Assembly: GCA_902596915.1 (NCBI GenBank)
Contig: CACJVQ010000001.1
Location: 1-64,000 of the forward strand
Length of the DNA: 64,000 nucleotides
DNA from: an uncultured Pelagibacteraceae bacterium
Lineage (GTDB): Bacteria; Pseudomonadota; Alphaproteobacteria; Pelagibacterales; Pelagibacteraceae
Reading direction: 5' to 3'
Positions 1 to 10,339 of the stretch are shown one piece after another; position 1 is the first letter of the stretch; each line of letters opens with the position of its first letter. The notes under the pieces were generated by a model. That model did no database searches. It worked only from the letters and a program-made list of their open reading frames with translations, and was not told where the DNA came from. The position numbers were made by a program, and so were the translations under genes.

Positions 1-303
1 TTCAGTTTTCTTTCTATCTTTTTTTGGAATTGCTTTTTGAGGATTATTACCTTTTGCTGGCATAGGCATAATCTCATTTTCTCCTAATAATCTTGCAACT
101 CTGGTTGTTGGTTGTGCCCCTTGACCCAGCCAATACTTAACTCTCTCAACATCTAATCCCATTCTTTCTTTTTTTTCTCTCGGAATTAGAGGATTAAAAA
201 AACCTAATTTTTCTATAAACCTTCCATCTCTTGGGAACCTACTATCAGCAACCACTATCTTATATACTGGTCTCTTCTTAGTTCCTCCCATTGATAAACG
301 CAT
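1..303 (-). CDS. rpsP: 30S ribosomal protein S16 (3' end cut by window edge)
   Basis: Reverse-strand translation [39 protein letters not shown]... matches S16; runs off position 1. Alternative start at 312. Confidence 0.93.
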   Translation of the reverse strand, partial: MRLSMGGTKKRPVYKIVVADSRFPRDGRFIEKLGFFNPLIPREKKERMGLDVERVKYWLGQGAQPTTRVARLLGENEIMPMPAKGNNPQKAIPKKDRKKTE

Positions 304-324
304 CTTTAACATTTGTTCTCCTAT

Positions 325-1683
325 TTATTTTAATTGATTAAAAAGTTCTGGTGGTATGCCTTTATCCATCATCCCTTTTGTATTTCCTTTAGACATTTTT
401 TTCATCATTTCTGACATCATCTTAAATTGCTTCAGCAATTTATTGATAGCGGCTACATCTGTTCCTGAGCCATTAGCAATTCTTTTTTTTCTAGAACCAT
501 CAATAATCCTAGGGTTTTCTCGTTCTTTTTTAGTCATTGATAGTATTACAGCTTCGTTTTGGGTAATTATTTTCTCATCTACTCCAGCTTGATCCATTTG
601 AGATTTAACTTTTGAAACACCTGGTAAAAAGGACATTATACCCTCAATACCACCCATTTTTTTCATTTGTTTTAACTGAGTTAAGTAATCTTCTAGCGAA
701 AACTGACCTTTTTTTAATTTTTCTTCTGTTTTTTTTAATTTTTCTTCATCTAGATCTTCAGCAGCCTTTTCAACAAGAGAAACAATATCTCCCATACCCA
801 AAATTCTATTAGCAATTCTATCTGGATGAAAGACCTCAAAATTTTCTATTTTTTCACCAACTCCTAAAAATTTTATTGGAACATCTGCAACATATTTCAT
901 ACTTAATGCTGCTCCACCCCTACCATCACCATCAGATCTAGTAAGAATAATACCAGTAAGATTAACTGTACTTTTAAATTCTTTTGCTACATTAGCTGCA
1001 ACTTGTCCAGTAAGGGAATCTGCAACTAGAATTGTTTCTGATGGATTTATAATACTTTCAATTTGTTTAATTTCACTCATCATCTGTAAATCAATTTGAG
1101 TTCTTCCAGCTGTATCAAAGAGAATTACATCTGCTCCATTAAGGTTAGCAGCACTAATCGCTCTTCTACAAATATCTGCAGGAAGTTGATCTTTGATGAC
1201 TGGAAGCGTTATTATATTATTTTGCTCGCCCAAAAGCCTTAATTGTTCTTGTGCAGCTGGTCTATAGACATCAAGACTAGCCATCATTACTTTTTTCTTT
1301 TTATTAATCTCTAAAAATCTAGCAAGTTTTGCAGTTGTAGTTGTTTTTCCCGAACCTTGAAGCCCCACAAGCATCATAGGGACTGGAGGTACTGCATTTA
1401 ATTCTATTTCAGAATTTTTATCGCCTAAAAAGGAAATTAACTCATCGTTAACAACTTTAACCACCATCTGTCCAGGTGAAGTAGATCTGACGATCTCTTG
1501 GCCAAGAGCTTTGGGTTTCACTCTATTAATAAATTCTTTTACAACTTCTAAAGATACATCAGCCTCTAATAGAGCAAGCCTAATCTCTCTCAAACCCTCA
1601 TCTACTTGCTTTTCATCAAGCGAAGGCGCCTTTTTTAAAGAAGAAAATATTTCTTCAAATTTATTTGTTAAATTTTCAAACAT
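325..1683 (-). CDS. ffh: Signal recognition particle protein Ffh (SRP54 family)
   Basis: GLQGSGKTTTTAKLA, DTAGR, TRSDGDGRGGAALS motifs and Met-rich M domain. Start trimmed to MFENLTNKF; the track start at 1707 lies in the structured leader. Confidence 0.96.
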   Translation of the reverse strand: MFENLTNKFEEIFSSLKKAPSLDEKQVDEGLREIRLALLEADVSLEVVKEFINRVKPKALGQEIVRSTSPGQMVVKVVNDELISFLGDKNSEIELNAVPPVPMMLVGLQGSGKTTTTAKLARFLEINKKKKVMMASLDVYRPAAQEQLRLLGEQNNIITLPVIKDQLPADICRRAISAANLNGADVILFDTAGRTQIDLQMMSEIKQIESIINPSETILVADSLTGQVAANVAKEFKSTVNLTGIILTRSDGDGRGGAALSMKYVADVPIKFLGVGEKIENFEVFHPDRIANRILGMGDIVSLVEKAAEDLDEEKLKKTEEKLKKGQFSLEDYLTQLKQMKKMGGIEGIMSFLPGVSKVKSQMDQAGVDEKIITQNEAVILSMTKKERENPRIIDGSRKKRIANGSGTDVAAINKLLKQFKMMSEMMKKMSKGNTKGMMDKGIPPELFNQLK

Positions 1684-1785
1684 AATCACATCCAGCAAGT
1701 ATCGCACCAGTGGGCGAACTCTCGCTGACTGGTGTCGATCTCTTTGTTACCAAAGACACCGCAAATTGCTGTATTTTGCGGAAAC
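1684..1785 (-). ncRNA. Structured 5' leader of ffh; candidate for the 'ffh' cis-regulatory RNA motif described for Pelagibacter
   Basis: Three consecutive hairpins: 1759-1765/1775-1781 (CCGCAAA/TTTGCGG); 1741-1746/1751-1756 closing a GTAA (GNRA) loop on the - strand; 1701-1711/1728-1739 (ATCGCACCAGT/ACTGGTGtCGAT) with inner GCGA/TCGC. GC-rich compared with flanks. Confidence 0.75.
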
Positions 1786-1795
1786 GGCGATAAAC

Positions 1796-1801
1796 TATAA
1801 T
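1796..1801 (+). promoter_or_regulatory. Candidate -10 element (TATAAT) for dapF-ftsY
   Basis: Consensus TATAAT 43 bp upstream of the dapF start; no clear -35. Confidence 0.45.
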
Positions 1802-1843
1802 AGAGGTTCAAAATGTCAATAAATAAGTTAAATACTGAAGTAT

Positions 1844-2668
1844 ATGGAATTTAAAGCATTTAAAATGGATGGTCTTGGCAATGATTTTGTAATTATTGAC
1901 CAAAGACAAAAAAATATAGAATTAAGCAAAGACCAAATTGTTAAGATTTGTGATAGAGATTTTGTTGGCTGTGATCAACTAATCTATATTAAGAAAAGTA
2001 ATGATGCTGATGCTGAACTAGTATTTTATAATTCTGATGGCTCTGGTTCAGATGCATGTGGAAATGGCACAAGATGTGTTGCGTACTTACTATCAAAAGA
2101 AAAAAACAAAAAAAGTATAAACCTTCGAGTAGCATCAAAACAGTTAAATTCAAACCTACTTGATGATGGTCAAGTTGAAACAATAATTGGTGTACCAAAA
2201 ACTAATTGGAAAGAAATTCCTTTATCTGAAAATCTAGATACTAAAAATTTAGGTATAAGTATAAGAGATAATAAAAACCATGAAATATCTGGTGGTATTG
2301 CTGTAAATGTAGGTAATCCTCATACTATTTTCTTTGTTAATGAAATAGCAAATTTTAATATAGAGAAAATTGGACCTGAGATTGAAAATCATGAATTATT
2401 TCCACAAAAATGCAATTTAACACTCGCACAAAAAATAAATAAAAATTATTATAAAGTTAAAGTTTGGGAAAGAGGTGCAGGCTTAACAAAAGCATGTGGA
2501 ACCGCTGCTTGTGCAACAGCAGTAGCAGCAAATTTAGAAAATTTAGAAAATTCAAGAACTGAAATTGAATTTAGTTTAGGCAAATTAGAAATTTCTATTG
2601 ACGAAAATCAACAAATTCATATGAAAGGTCCAGTGTCTAGTATCAAAGAAATAGACATAAATATCTAA
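1844..2668 (+). CDS. dapF: Diaminopimelate epimerase
   Basis: MDGLGNDFVIID, SDACGNGTRC and ACGTAACAT catalytic Cys motifs. Confidence 0.96.
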   Translation: MEFKAFKMDGLGNDFVIIDQRQKNIELSKDQIVKICDRDFVGCDQLIYIKKSNDADAELVFYNSDGSGSDACGNGTRCVAYLLSKEKNKKSINLRVASKQLNSNLLDDGQVETIIGVPKTNWKEIPLSENLDTKNLGISIRDNKNHEISGGIAVNVGNPHTIFFVNEIANFNIEKIGPEIENHELFPQKCNLTLAQKINKNYYKVKVWERGAGLTKACGTAACATAVAANLENLENSRTEIEFSLGKLEISIDENQQIHMKGPVSSIKEIDINI

Positions 2669-3585
2669 TGGGTATTTTTGAAAAGTTCAAATTAGGTTTT
2701 AAAAAAAGTGCTGATAGTATTTCCTCAGGACTTAGAGAAATAATTGTAAAAAAAGAAATTGATGATGAAACATTAAATAAGATTGAAGAATTTTTGATTA
2801 GTTCTGATGTTGGTATTGATGCCTCATCTGAAATAAAAAGTATTATCTCTCAAAAAAAAATAGATCCAAAAAAAAATGCAGTTGAGGAAATAAATTTAAT
2901 TCTAAAGGAGTATATACTGGAATTGATGATACCTTTGGAAAGAAAAGATTTTTTTGAAAAAAAAGAGAATTTAAATGTAACATTAGTATCTGGTGTAAAC
3001 GGAGTAGGTAAAACTACGACTATAGGAAAAATTGGTAAAATATTTAAAGATAACGGCTCAGAAGTAATATTTTCTGCTTGCGATACCTTTAGGGCAGCGG
3101 CTATTGATCAGCTAGAATCTTGGTCTGATAAAGTTGGCGCAACAATTATTAAATCAAATCCAGGATCTGACCCAGCTTCAGTTGCGTATAAGGCGATAGA
3201 ACACGCAAAAAACAACAATATTAGTCAGGTACTTATTGATACAGCTGGCAGATTACAAAATAAAAAAAATTTGATGGATGAATTTAAAAAAATTGCAAAT
3301 GTCATTAAAAAGACAGATGAAAATGCACCACAGGATGTAATCTTAGTCTTAGATGCAACATCAGGGCAGAATATAATAAATCAATTAGAAGAATTTGATA
3401 AAATTATTAAAATCACAGGTCTAATTATGACCAAACTAGATGGAACAGCTAAAGGTGGAGTATTAATTGCTATCTCAAAAAAATATAAAGTACCAATTAT
3501 TGGATTAGGTCTTGGTGAAAAAATAGATGATTTACAAATATTTAATGCAGAGCAATTTGCAGATGCTTTTACTCAATTTAATTGA
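2668..3585 (+). CDS. ftsY: SRP receptor FtsY
   Basis: GVNGVGKTTTIGKI, DTAGRLQNKKNLM, TKLDGTAKGG motifs. Confidence 0.96.
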   Translation: MGIFEKFKLGFKKSADSISSGLREIIVKKEIDDETLNKIEEFLISSDVGIDASSEIKSIISQKKIDPKKNAVEEINLILKEYILELMIPLERKDFFEKKENLNVTLVSGVNGVGKTTTIGKIGKIFKDNGSEVIFSACDTFRAAAIDQLESWSDKVGATIIKSNPGSDPASVAYKAIEHAKNNNISQVLIDTAGRLQNKKNLMDEFKKIANVIKKTDENAPQDVILVLDATSGQNIINQLEEFDKIIKITGLIMTKLDGTAKGGVLIAISKKYKVPIIGLGLGEKIDDLQIFNAEQFADAFTQFN

Positions 3586-4138
3586 TTAAATTTTTAGAAA
3601 CCAAAGGTTTTTGAAGTTTACATTCAAAATTATTATCATGAGATTTATAGCCACATATTTTTGCATAAGATGAAATTATGAAATTCAATTTCCCTGAATT
3701 TTCAAAATTATTTAATTCATTATTTTTTATATTATACTGTAGATTTTGATTGAAACTTTTTTTACCGCTTACTAAAATTAGAGTATTATTATCATTTAAA
3801 AGATAATATGCAAAATCTTCTGGAAATAATGGATAAGAATAATTTTTAAATAATTTTTTTATTTTTTTTGGAAACCATTCATATGTTATTAAAGGATAAT
3901 CTGTATTCGATAAATGATCAAATAAATATAAGTCTTGGGGGTAATCATTCAAGTAATTTGAATTTTCTCCCTTTGCAATAATCACTTTACTTCTTGTCTT
4001 AAAATATAAAGTAAATTCATTATCATAAGATTTCATTTTACCTACATGAAAATATTTATTATTATTTGTATGATTAATATCACCAATGGCAAGTTGTGGA
4101 TAAATTATAAGCAAAAATAAAACAATTTTTTTCGTCAC
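3578..4138 (-). CDS. Hypothetical secreted protein
   Basis: 186-aa ORF with N-terminal signal-like MTKKIVLFLLIIYPQLAIG; convergent 8-bp overlap with ftsY. Confidence 0.65.
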   Translation of the reverse strand: MTKKIVLFLLIIYPQLAIGDINHTNNNKYFHVGKMKSYDNEFTLYFKTRSKVIIAKGENSNYLNDYPQDLYLFDHLSNTDYPLITYEWFPKKIKKLFKNYSYPLFPEDFAYYLLNDNNTLILVSGKKSFNQNLQYNIKNNELNNFENSGKLNFIISSYAKICGYKSHDNNFECKLQKPLVSKNLIN

Positions 4139-4187
4139 ATATTGAACTTTGAATAAAAAATTGATTATAGTTTGTTTAAATTGTGTC

Positions 4188-5000
4188 TTAATTTAAATTA
4201 CTTATAAACAATTTAAGTGATCTCACTAAATTTTCATTAAAATCCATCATGTGATCATCATTCTCTATAAAATAACTATATTTTTGACTTTTATATTCTG
4301 AATATATTTCCTTTCCCATAGAGAAAGGTACAATCCTATCTTTTTCACCATGCATGACGAATAACGGTGAATTATTCATATTTAATTTATCAATCGAGTT
4401 GAATTTGTCTTTTAATAAAATACTTACAGGAAGATATGGGTAATATTTTTTAGCTAAGGTTTCCATTGAGGTAAAGGGAGACTCGAGGATAACTCCAGAA
4501 AATGAATTATCTTTTGCAAGATCAATTGCTATAGCAGTTCCAAGAGACTCTCCATATAAAATAATATTTTTATCTTCTATTTCTTTTGAATTTAGCCATT
4601 TTTTAGCGGCAAAAGCATCCTCATATAAACCAGACTCAGATGGTTTTCCTTTGTTTCCACTAAAACCCCTATAAGCAAAAATTAGATAATTTACATCCAT
4701 TTTTTCAAATTCATTTAGTTTGTAAATTCTATTATCAAGTTTGCCCGCATTCCCATGAAAAAATAAGATTGTTTTAAAGTTTTTATTTTTAAAAAAATAC
4801 CATCCAACTAGATCATTTTTTGAATTAACTGATATTTTTTGAATTTTATGTGTCAATGGACCTTCGTTTAAATAATTATTTTCACCCGGGTGGTAAAGAA
4901 GGTTCCTTTGGTAAAAATAAATAAATAAGCAAATAATAATATAAATTAAAGGTATAAAAAAAAGTAACTTTGATAATGTCATTTTAAATTTAATTCTCAT
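4188..5000 (-). CDS. Alpha/beta hydrolase (BEM46/ABHD13-like, membrane anchored)
   Basis: FFHGNAGKLDNR, YRGFSGNKGKPSE, LYGESLGTAIA nucleophile elbow, HGEKDRIVP. Confidence 0.85.
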   Translation of the reverse strand: MRIKFKMTLSKLLFFIPLIYIIICLFIYFYQRNLLYHPGENNYLNEGPLTHKIQKISVNSKNDLVGWYFFKNKNFKTILFFHGNAGKLDNRIYKLNEFEKMDVNYLIFAYRGFSGNKGKPSESGLYEDAFAAKKWLNSKEIEDKNIILYGESLGTAIAIDLAKDNSFSGVILESPFTSMETLAKKYYPYLPVSILLKDKFNSIDKLNMNNSPLFVMHGEKDRIVPFSMGKEIYSEYKSQKYSYFIENDDHMMDFNENLVRSLKLFISNLN

Positions 5001-6201
5001 TTTTATTAAAATAAATAAAAAAAAGATAACTTAAAATACACAAAAATAAAAATATTGAGAAAGAAATTTTATAGCTTGTAATAGTGTCTGCGCCCATTTT
5101 TCTAGAAAGGTCGATTAATAAACCTATACTCCATTGAACAAAAAATGTACCTGAATGTATAAATACGTTCAAAGAGGTTAATGATTTTCCAGCAAGATTC
5201 TGTGGAAAACTCAAAGCTAGGGCAGGTTGAGTCAAAGATAGAACTATCGACGATAAAATATAAAATGTAAACATTGTAGCTCCGGCTTTTTGTCCCATAA
5301 TTATTATACAAAATAAAATTATGTAACTTATAGGAAGACCAATCTTTACTATCTTTATACTATCAATACCTAAAGACGATAATTTTGGTAAAATATATCC
5401 CCAAAACATAAACGCAAATAACATGGTAATGTTTATCCAAAATAAACCTGTTGCACTTTCTAGTGGGGTGTATCCTGCAACATTTAACATCCATGGGCCA
5501 GCCCATAAAGTCTGTATTGCTTGAACACCACCATAATTTAAAAAAGCTAAAGGGACTAAACTTATAAAAAATTTATTTTTCCAAACATCTGAAAGATTAC
5601 CTTTTTTTTGTATGCTTTGATTTTGAATATTAGTATTCCAAGAGGGAGCAAAAACTAATATCAAAATTATACTTAATAATATTAGAATAGAAATTAATAA
5701 AAAAATAAATCGCCACCCAATTACTGGAAGTAAAATTTGTACTGGTAGCGTTGAAATAACAAAACCAAAACTTGCAACCATTAGCATCCATGAATTAGCT
5801 CTTTGTTGATATTTATCCTCAAACCAAACACGGTACCCCGTCAAAGGCCCCATTAGGCATGCTGCAACACCAACACCTATAAAAAATCTAGAAATTAATA
5901 AACCTGTAAAACTTTTTGCAAATGCGAAAGAAATCGTACTAACTAGTGCTATTAATAAGAGATATGCTACTACTTTTTTGGGCCCATGCTTATCAAGAAG
6001 TAAACCAGCTGGTATTTGCATTAAAGAAAAACCCAAAAAATACCCACCAGCTAGCAGTCCAAGGTTACCTGCTGTTAAATCAAATTCACTTGTTAGTACT
6101 GGAGTAAGAGTTGCAGTAATTGATCTTAATAAATTAGAAATAAAAAAACCAAATGCAAATACACAGAAAATTATAATACTTTTATTTGCTTTGTTTATCA
6201 T
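4990..6201 (-). CDS. MFS transporter
   Basis: About 12 hydrophobic segments; MQIPAGLLLDKHGPKK MFS loop motif. Confidence 0.87.
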   Translation of the reverse strand: MINKANKSIIIFCVFAFGFFISNLLRSITATLTPVLTSEFDLTAGNLGLLAGGYFLGFSLMQIPAGLLLDKHGPKKVVAYLLLIALVSTISFAFAKSFTGLLISRFFIGVGVAACLMGPLTGYRVWFEDKYQQRANSWMLMVASFGFVISTLPVQILLPVIGWRFIFLLISILILLSIILILVFAPSWNTNIQNQSIQKKGNLSDVWKNKFFISLVPLAFLNYGGVQAIQTLWAGPWMLNVAGYTPLESATGLFWINITMLFAFMFWGYILPKLSSLGIDSIKIVKIGLPISYIILFCIIIMGQKAGATMFTFYILSSIVLSLTQPALALSFPQNLAGKSLTSLNVFIHSGTFFVQWSIGLLIDLSRKMGADTITSYKISFSIFLFLCILSYLFFIYFNKNEN

Positions 6202-6227
6202 TTATATCTCTCTAATTAATCATTACT

Positions 6228-7811
6228 ATGAATAATCAATCAACTAAAGATAAAGATGCACGTTCAGCAAATGCTATGGCTGCAACTTCTCATCCATTAG
6301 CGACAGAAGAAGCCTTAAAAATACTAAAAATGGGTGGAAATGCAGTAGATGCTTCTATAGCAGCTTCAATTGTTTTATCTGTAGTCGAGCCTAATGCAAC
6401 AAGTATTGGTGGAGACTGTTTTGCAATTGTCAAAATGAATAATAAGGATGCAGTATCTTTTAATGGATCTGGGTTAGCACCAGGGAAATTAAGTTATGAT
6501 TTCTTCAAGGAAAAAAATATAGATAAAATTGGATTAACAAGTCCTCATTCGGTAACGATTCCTGGTGCAGTTCATGCTTGGGAAACTATTCATAAAGAAT
6601 TTGGAAAATTAGATTTTGAACAATTATTTACAGGCGCAATTGAGATTGCAAAAAACGGTCACAAGATTTCTAAAGTAGTGTCAAATGCTTGGCATAATAG
6701 TTTAAATAAAATTAATGGAAATGAAAATTCTAAAAAAATTTTTTTAAAAGAAGGTCGTACTTATCAAGAAAATGAATTAATGAAAAATATTCCATTAGGA
6801 AAAACATTAGAGGCAATTAGTAAAAAAGGAAGTAAAGAATTTTATGAGGGTGAAACTGCAAAAGATATAATTGAAAGTTTAAATGAATTAGGGGGTGTAC
6901 ATACTTTTGAGGATTTTTCTAAACAGAACACAATAAGATCAGAAACAATAAAATCTAGTTATAGAGGTGATTTTATTCATCAATGTCCTCCAAATGGACC
7001 TGGTGTAACTGTTTTGATTATGATGAAATTGTTAGAAAAACTAAATATTCAAAACTATAAATTCAACAGTACAGAAAGATTTCATCTTGAAGCCGAAGTT
7101 ACAAAACAAGCTTATAAAGTTAAAGAAACAAGTTTAGGCGATCCAAATTTTGTAAATTTAGATTTAGATGAAATTTTAAGTGATAAGAATATTGATGATA
7201 TTTTTAATAAAATTAACCTCAATTCTTGCAGTGATGTTGGTGACTTAAATATTCCAGCTCACCCAGAAACAATTTATCTAACAGTTGTAGACAAAGACTT
7301 AAACAGTGTATCCATAATTAATTCTGTTTGTTATGTATTTGGATCAGGTATCACTACAAACAAAAGTGGTATACTTTTACATAACAGAGGTACAAATTTC
7401 AGAGTAGAGCATGGACACCCTAACTGCATTGAAGGCTTAAAAAGACCATTGCATACTATTATTCCAGGTATGGTCATTGATAAGGATAACAATGCAACTT
7501 TAAGCTATGGGGTTATGGGAGGGCAATATCAGCCAGTAGGACAGGTGCATGTTTTAAATAATATGATTGATTACGGCATGGGTCCTCAAGAGGCTTTAAG
7601 TTTTCCAAGAGCCTTTCATTTTAACAATATTTATAAGCTTGAAAAATCAGTTGATAATCAAATTTTTAACGAATTGAAAGAAATCGGTCATAATGTTGAG
7701 TATATTGATGGCACTCATGGTGGAGGTCAAGCTATTAAGATAAATCGTACAGAAGGGGACCTTTTAGGAGGATCCGATCCTAGAAAAGATGGTTACGCAA
7801 AAGGGTACTAA
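6228..7811 (+). CDS. Gamma-glutamyltransferase family protein (YwrD/acylase-like)
   Basis: GGNAVDASIAASIVLSVVEP, PETIYLTVVDKDLNSVS with catalytic Thr context, PLHTIIPGMV, GVMGGQYQPVGQVH. Confidence 0.88.
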   Translation: MNNQSTKDKDARSANAMAATSHPLATEEALKILKMGGNAVDASIAASIVLSVVEPNATSIGGDCFAIVKMNNKDAVSFNGSGLAPGKLSYDFFKEKNIDKIGLTSPHSVTIPGAVHAWETIHKEFGKLDFEQLFTGAIEIAKNGHKISKVVSNAWHNSLNKINGNENSKKIFLKEGRTYQENELMKNIPLGKTLEAISKKGSKEFYEGETAKDIIESLNELGGVHTFEDFSKQNTIRSETIKSSYRGDFIHQCPPNGPGVTVLIMMKLLEKLNIQNYKFNSTERFHLEAEVTKQAYKVKETSLGDPNFVNLDLDEILSDKNIDDIFNKINLNSCSDVGDLNIPAHPETIYLTVVDKDLNSVSIINSVCYVFGSGITTNKSGILLHNRGTNFRVEHGHPNCIEGLKRPLHTIIPGMVIDKDNNATLSYGVMGGQYQPVGQVHVLNNMIDYGMGPQEALSFPRAFHFNNIYKLEKSVDNQIFNELKEIGHNVEYIDGTHGGGQAIKINRTEGDLLGGSDPRKDGYAKGY

Positions 7812-7814
7812 ATA

Positions 7815-9323
7815 ATGTCAAAAAGAATTGTTAGAAACATTTTTGAAAATGTGAATGATCAAAATATTGCTCTTACCTCTGAAATCAGTACCGAACTAAG
7901 TTACAAAGATTTAAAATTATTTATAGATAAAATTTCTAAACAGTTGGCTGGAAATGGATTATCAAACAAAGATAGAGCAGCAATAGTTTTACCAAATGGG
8001 CCATACATGGCTTCAAGTTTTTTGGCTATTTCAAGCTATATGTCTGCTGCACCTTTAAATCCATCATATAAATCTGAGGAGTATGAATTCTATTTAAAAG
8101 ATTTAAATCCAAAAATTGTTTTAGTTGAGAAAAATTCTGAAAATCCAGTTGTCGATGTAGCAAAAAAATTAAAAATAGAATTATGTGAGATTAATCCAGA
8201 AAATGATGGACCTTCAGGAATATTTAATATTTATGAAAAAGAAAGTGAATATTCGTTACCTGATGAAAGTGATGAGGCATTAGTGCTACACACCTCTGGT
8301 ACTACGTCAAGACCAAAGATTGTTCCTTTAACAAATAAAAATATTTTTTCTTCTGCAGAAAATATTTCTAAAAGTTTAAATCTTTCTGATAATGACCATT
8401 GTCTAAATATTATGCCACTTTTTCATATACATGGCCTCATAGCTATTTTAGCTTCATCAATGAAAGCTGGGGCATCTGTATGTGCATCAAATGGTTTTAA
8501 TGCTATCAAGTTTTTAGATCTAGCTAAGTCAGAAAAAATAACTTGGTATTCTGGAGTACCTACAATGCATCAAACTATTTTATTAAGAGCACATAGAAAT
8601 TTAGAAATTGCTAAGGGACTAAAACTAAGATTAATTAGATCATCATCTGCATCTTTACCACCAGCAGTATTTAATGATTTAAATGATGTTTTTAGTTGTC
8701 CAGTGATTGAAGCATACGGTATGACTGAAGCTACTCATCAAATGACTTCTAATCCATTGCCACCTAAGCAACAAAAAGCAGGATTTGTAGGCCTTCCAGC
8801 AGGTCCAGAGGTGTGTATTATGAATGAAAATGGGGTAGTGCTAAAACAAGGTGATGAAGGAGAAGTATGCATAAAAGGTGAAAATGTAACTGTTGGATAT
8901 GATAACAATGAAGAAGCAAACAAAACAAGTTTTACCAATGGTTGGTTTAGAACCGGAGATCAAGGTTATTTTGATAAAGAAGGTTATTTAAAGATTTCAG
9001 GAAGATTAAAAGAAATAATTAATAAAGGTGGAGAAAAAATATCTCCATTAGAAGTTGATAATGTTTTAATGGACCATCCATTAATAGATCAAGCAGTTTG
9101 TTTTGGGTATGATGATAAAATGCTTGGAGAAAATATTGCTAGTGCAATTATAATAAAAAGTGGTGAGACATGTTCAGAAAATGATGTTTTAGAATATGCT
9201 CAAGAAAAACTTGCTAAGTTTAAAATACCAAAAAAAATTTTTTTTGTTGAAGAAATTCCAAAAGGAGCAACAGGAAAATTACAAAGAAATGTTTTAGCAA
9301 AAAAATTTGGTTTAAATAATTAA
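7815..9323 (+). CDS. Acyl-CoA synthetase (AMP-forming; oxalate-CoA ligase-like)
   Basis: LHTSGTTSRPKIVPL, GWFRTGDQGYFDKEGYLKISGR, GKLQRN C-terminal Lys motif; MPLFHIHGLIA. Confidence 0.88.
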   Translation: MSKRIVRNIFENVNDQNIALTSEISTELSYKDLKLFIDKISKQLAGNGLSNKDRAAIVLPNGPYMASSFLAISSYMSAAPLNPSYKSEEYEFYLKDLNPKIVLVEKNSENPVVDVAKKLKIELCEINPENDGPSGIFNIYEKESEYSLPDESDEALVLHTSGTTSRPKIVPLTNKNIFSSAENISKSLNLSDNDHCLNIMPLFHIHGLIAILASSMKAGASVCASNGFNAIKFLDLAKSEKITWYSGVPTMHQTILLRAHRNLEIAKGLKLRLIRSSSASLPPAVFNDLNDVFSCPVIEAYGMTEATHQMTSNPLPPKQQKAGFVGLPAGPEVCIMNENGVVLKQGDEGEVCIKGENVTVGYDNNEEANKTSFTNGWFRTGDQGYFDKEGYLKISGRLKEIINKGGEKISPLEVDNVLMDHPLIDQAVCFGYDDKMLGENIASAIIIKSGETCSENDVLEYAQEKLAKFKIPKKIFFVEEIPKGATGKLQRNVLAKKFGLNN

Positions 9324-10339
9324 TGACAAAAGTTTGTATATTTGGTGCAGGATCAATTGGAGGATATTTAGCTGCATGTTTAAGTAAAAATAATATTGAT
9401 TTATCACTTATAGCCAGAGGTCCACACAAAAAAGCTATACAAGAGAATGGTTTAACATTAATTAAAAAAGACAAAACAGAAAACTTTAAATTAAAAGCAA
9501 CAGATGATCCCAAAGAACTTGGAATTCAAGATTATATTTTTATTTCAGTAAAAGCTCATGCAATTTCTAATATAGTAGAATCTCTTCAAAGCTTAATTGG
9601 AGAAAACACAACTATAATATCTGCTGTAAATGGCTTACCGTGGTGGTATTTTCATAAAGCTAACACAGGGACAAACTTAGATGAGAAACATATAGATAGT
9701 GTTGATCCTGATGGTAAAATTTGGAATTCTTTAAAACCTTCAAGAGCTCTTGGATGTGTGGTTTATCCAGCAGCTGAAATTACTGAACCTGGTGTTATAA
9801 AACATAACGGTGGTGAAAGATTTACATTAGGCGAACCTGATGGGTCAAAATCAGAAAGACTTAAAATTATTGCAAACTTATTAATTGCAGGGGGTTTAAA
9901 AGCACCTCAAAAAAATAATCTAAGAGATGAAATATGGATAAAACTCTGGGGTAACTGCTCATTCAATATTGTGAGCGCGCTTCACGATAAATCTTTGGAT
10001 GAAATTGGTGACGACCCAGAACTATTGAAAACAGTGAGAAAGTTGATGGAAGAGTGTCAATCAGTGGGAGAAAAAATTGGAGTTAAATTTAATGTTTCGA
10101 TAGATCATAGAATTAAGGCAGCAATTTCAATAAAAGGTCATAAACCATCAACTACTCAAGATTTACATGCAAAACGTCCCCTAGAAATTGATCCAATCAT
10201 TGGATCAATAATTGAAATTGGAAATAAAATTAATGTAAATACTGAAAACTTAAAGTCTGAATATAACAAGCTAAAACAAAAAGCTGAGGGCTTGGGATTA
10301 TATAAAAGATCAAAAATAATTGATCAGATTACCAATTAA
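9323..10339 (+). CDS. 2-dehydropantoate 2-reductase family protein
   Basis: CIFGAGSIGGYLA Rossmann motif, ISVKAHA, HNGGERFTLGEP, KLWGNCSFN. Confidence 0.85.
   Translation: MTKVCIFGAGSIGGYLAACLSKNNIDLSLIARGPHKKAIQENGLTLIKKDKTENFKLKATDDPKELGIQDYIFISVKAHAISNIVESLQSLIGENTTIISAVNGLPWWYFHKANTGTNLDEKHIDSVDPDGKIWNSLKPSRALGCVVYPAAEITEPGVIKHNGGERFTLGEPDGSKSERLKIIANLLIAGGLKAPQKNNLRDEIWIKLWGNCSFNIVSALHDKSLDEIGDDPELLKTVRKLMEECQSVGEKIGVKFNVSIDHRIKAAISIKGHKPSTTQDLHAKRPLEIDPIIGSIIEIGNKINVNTENLKSEYNKLKQKAEGLGLYKRSKIIDQITN

Noticed and set aside
356-812. Forward ORFs 356-592 and 612-812 opposite ffh
   Set aside because: Antisense to a clear ffh CDS; low-complexity translations from AT-rich codon usage.
1690-1800. 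Possible SRP RNA (4.5S) gene next to ffh
   Set aside because: Lacks the conserved GGAAGGAAGCAGCC-type core; better explained as an ffh leader RNA.
1511-1822. 103-aa forward ORF spanning the ffh 5' end and leader
   Set aside because: Antisense to ffh and the structured leader; no recognisable protein features.
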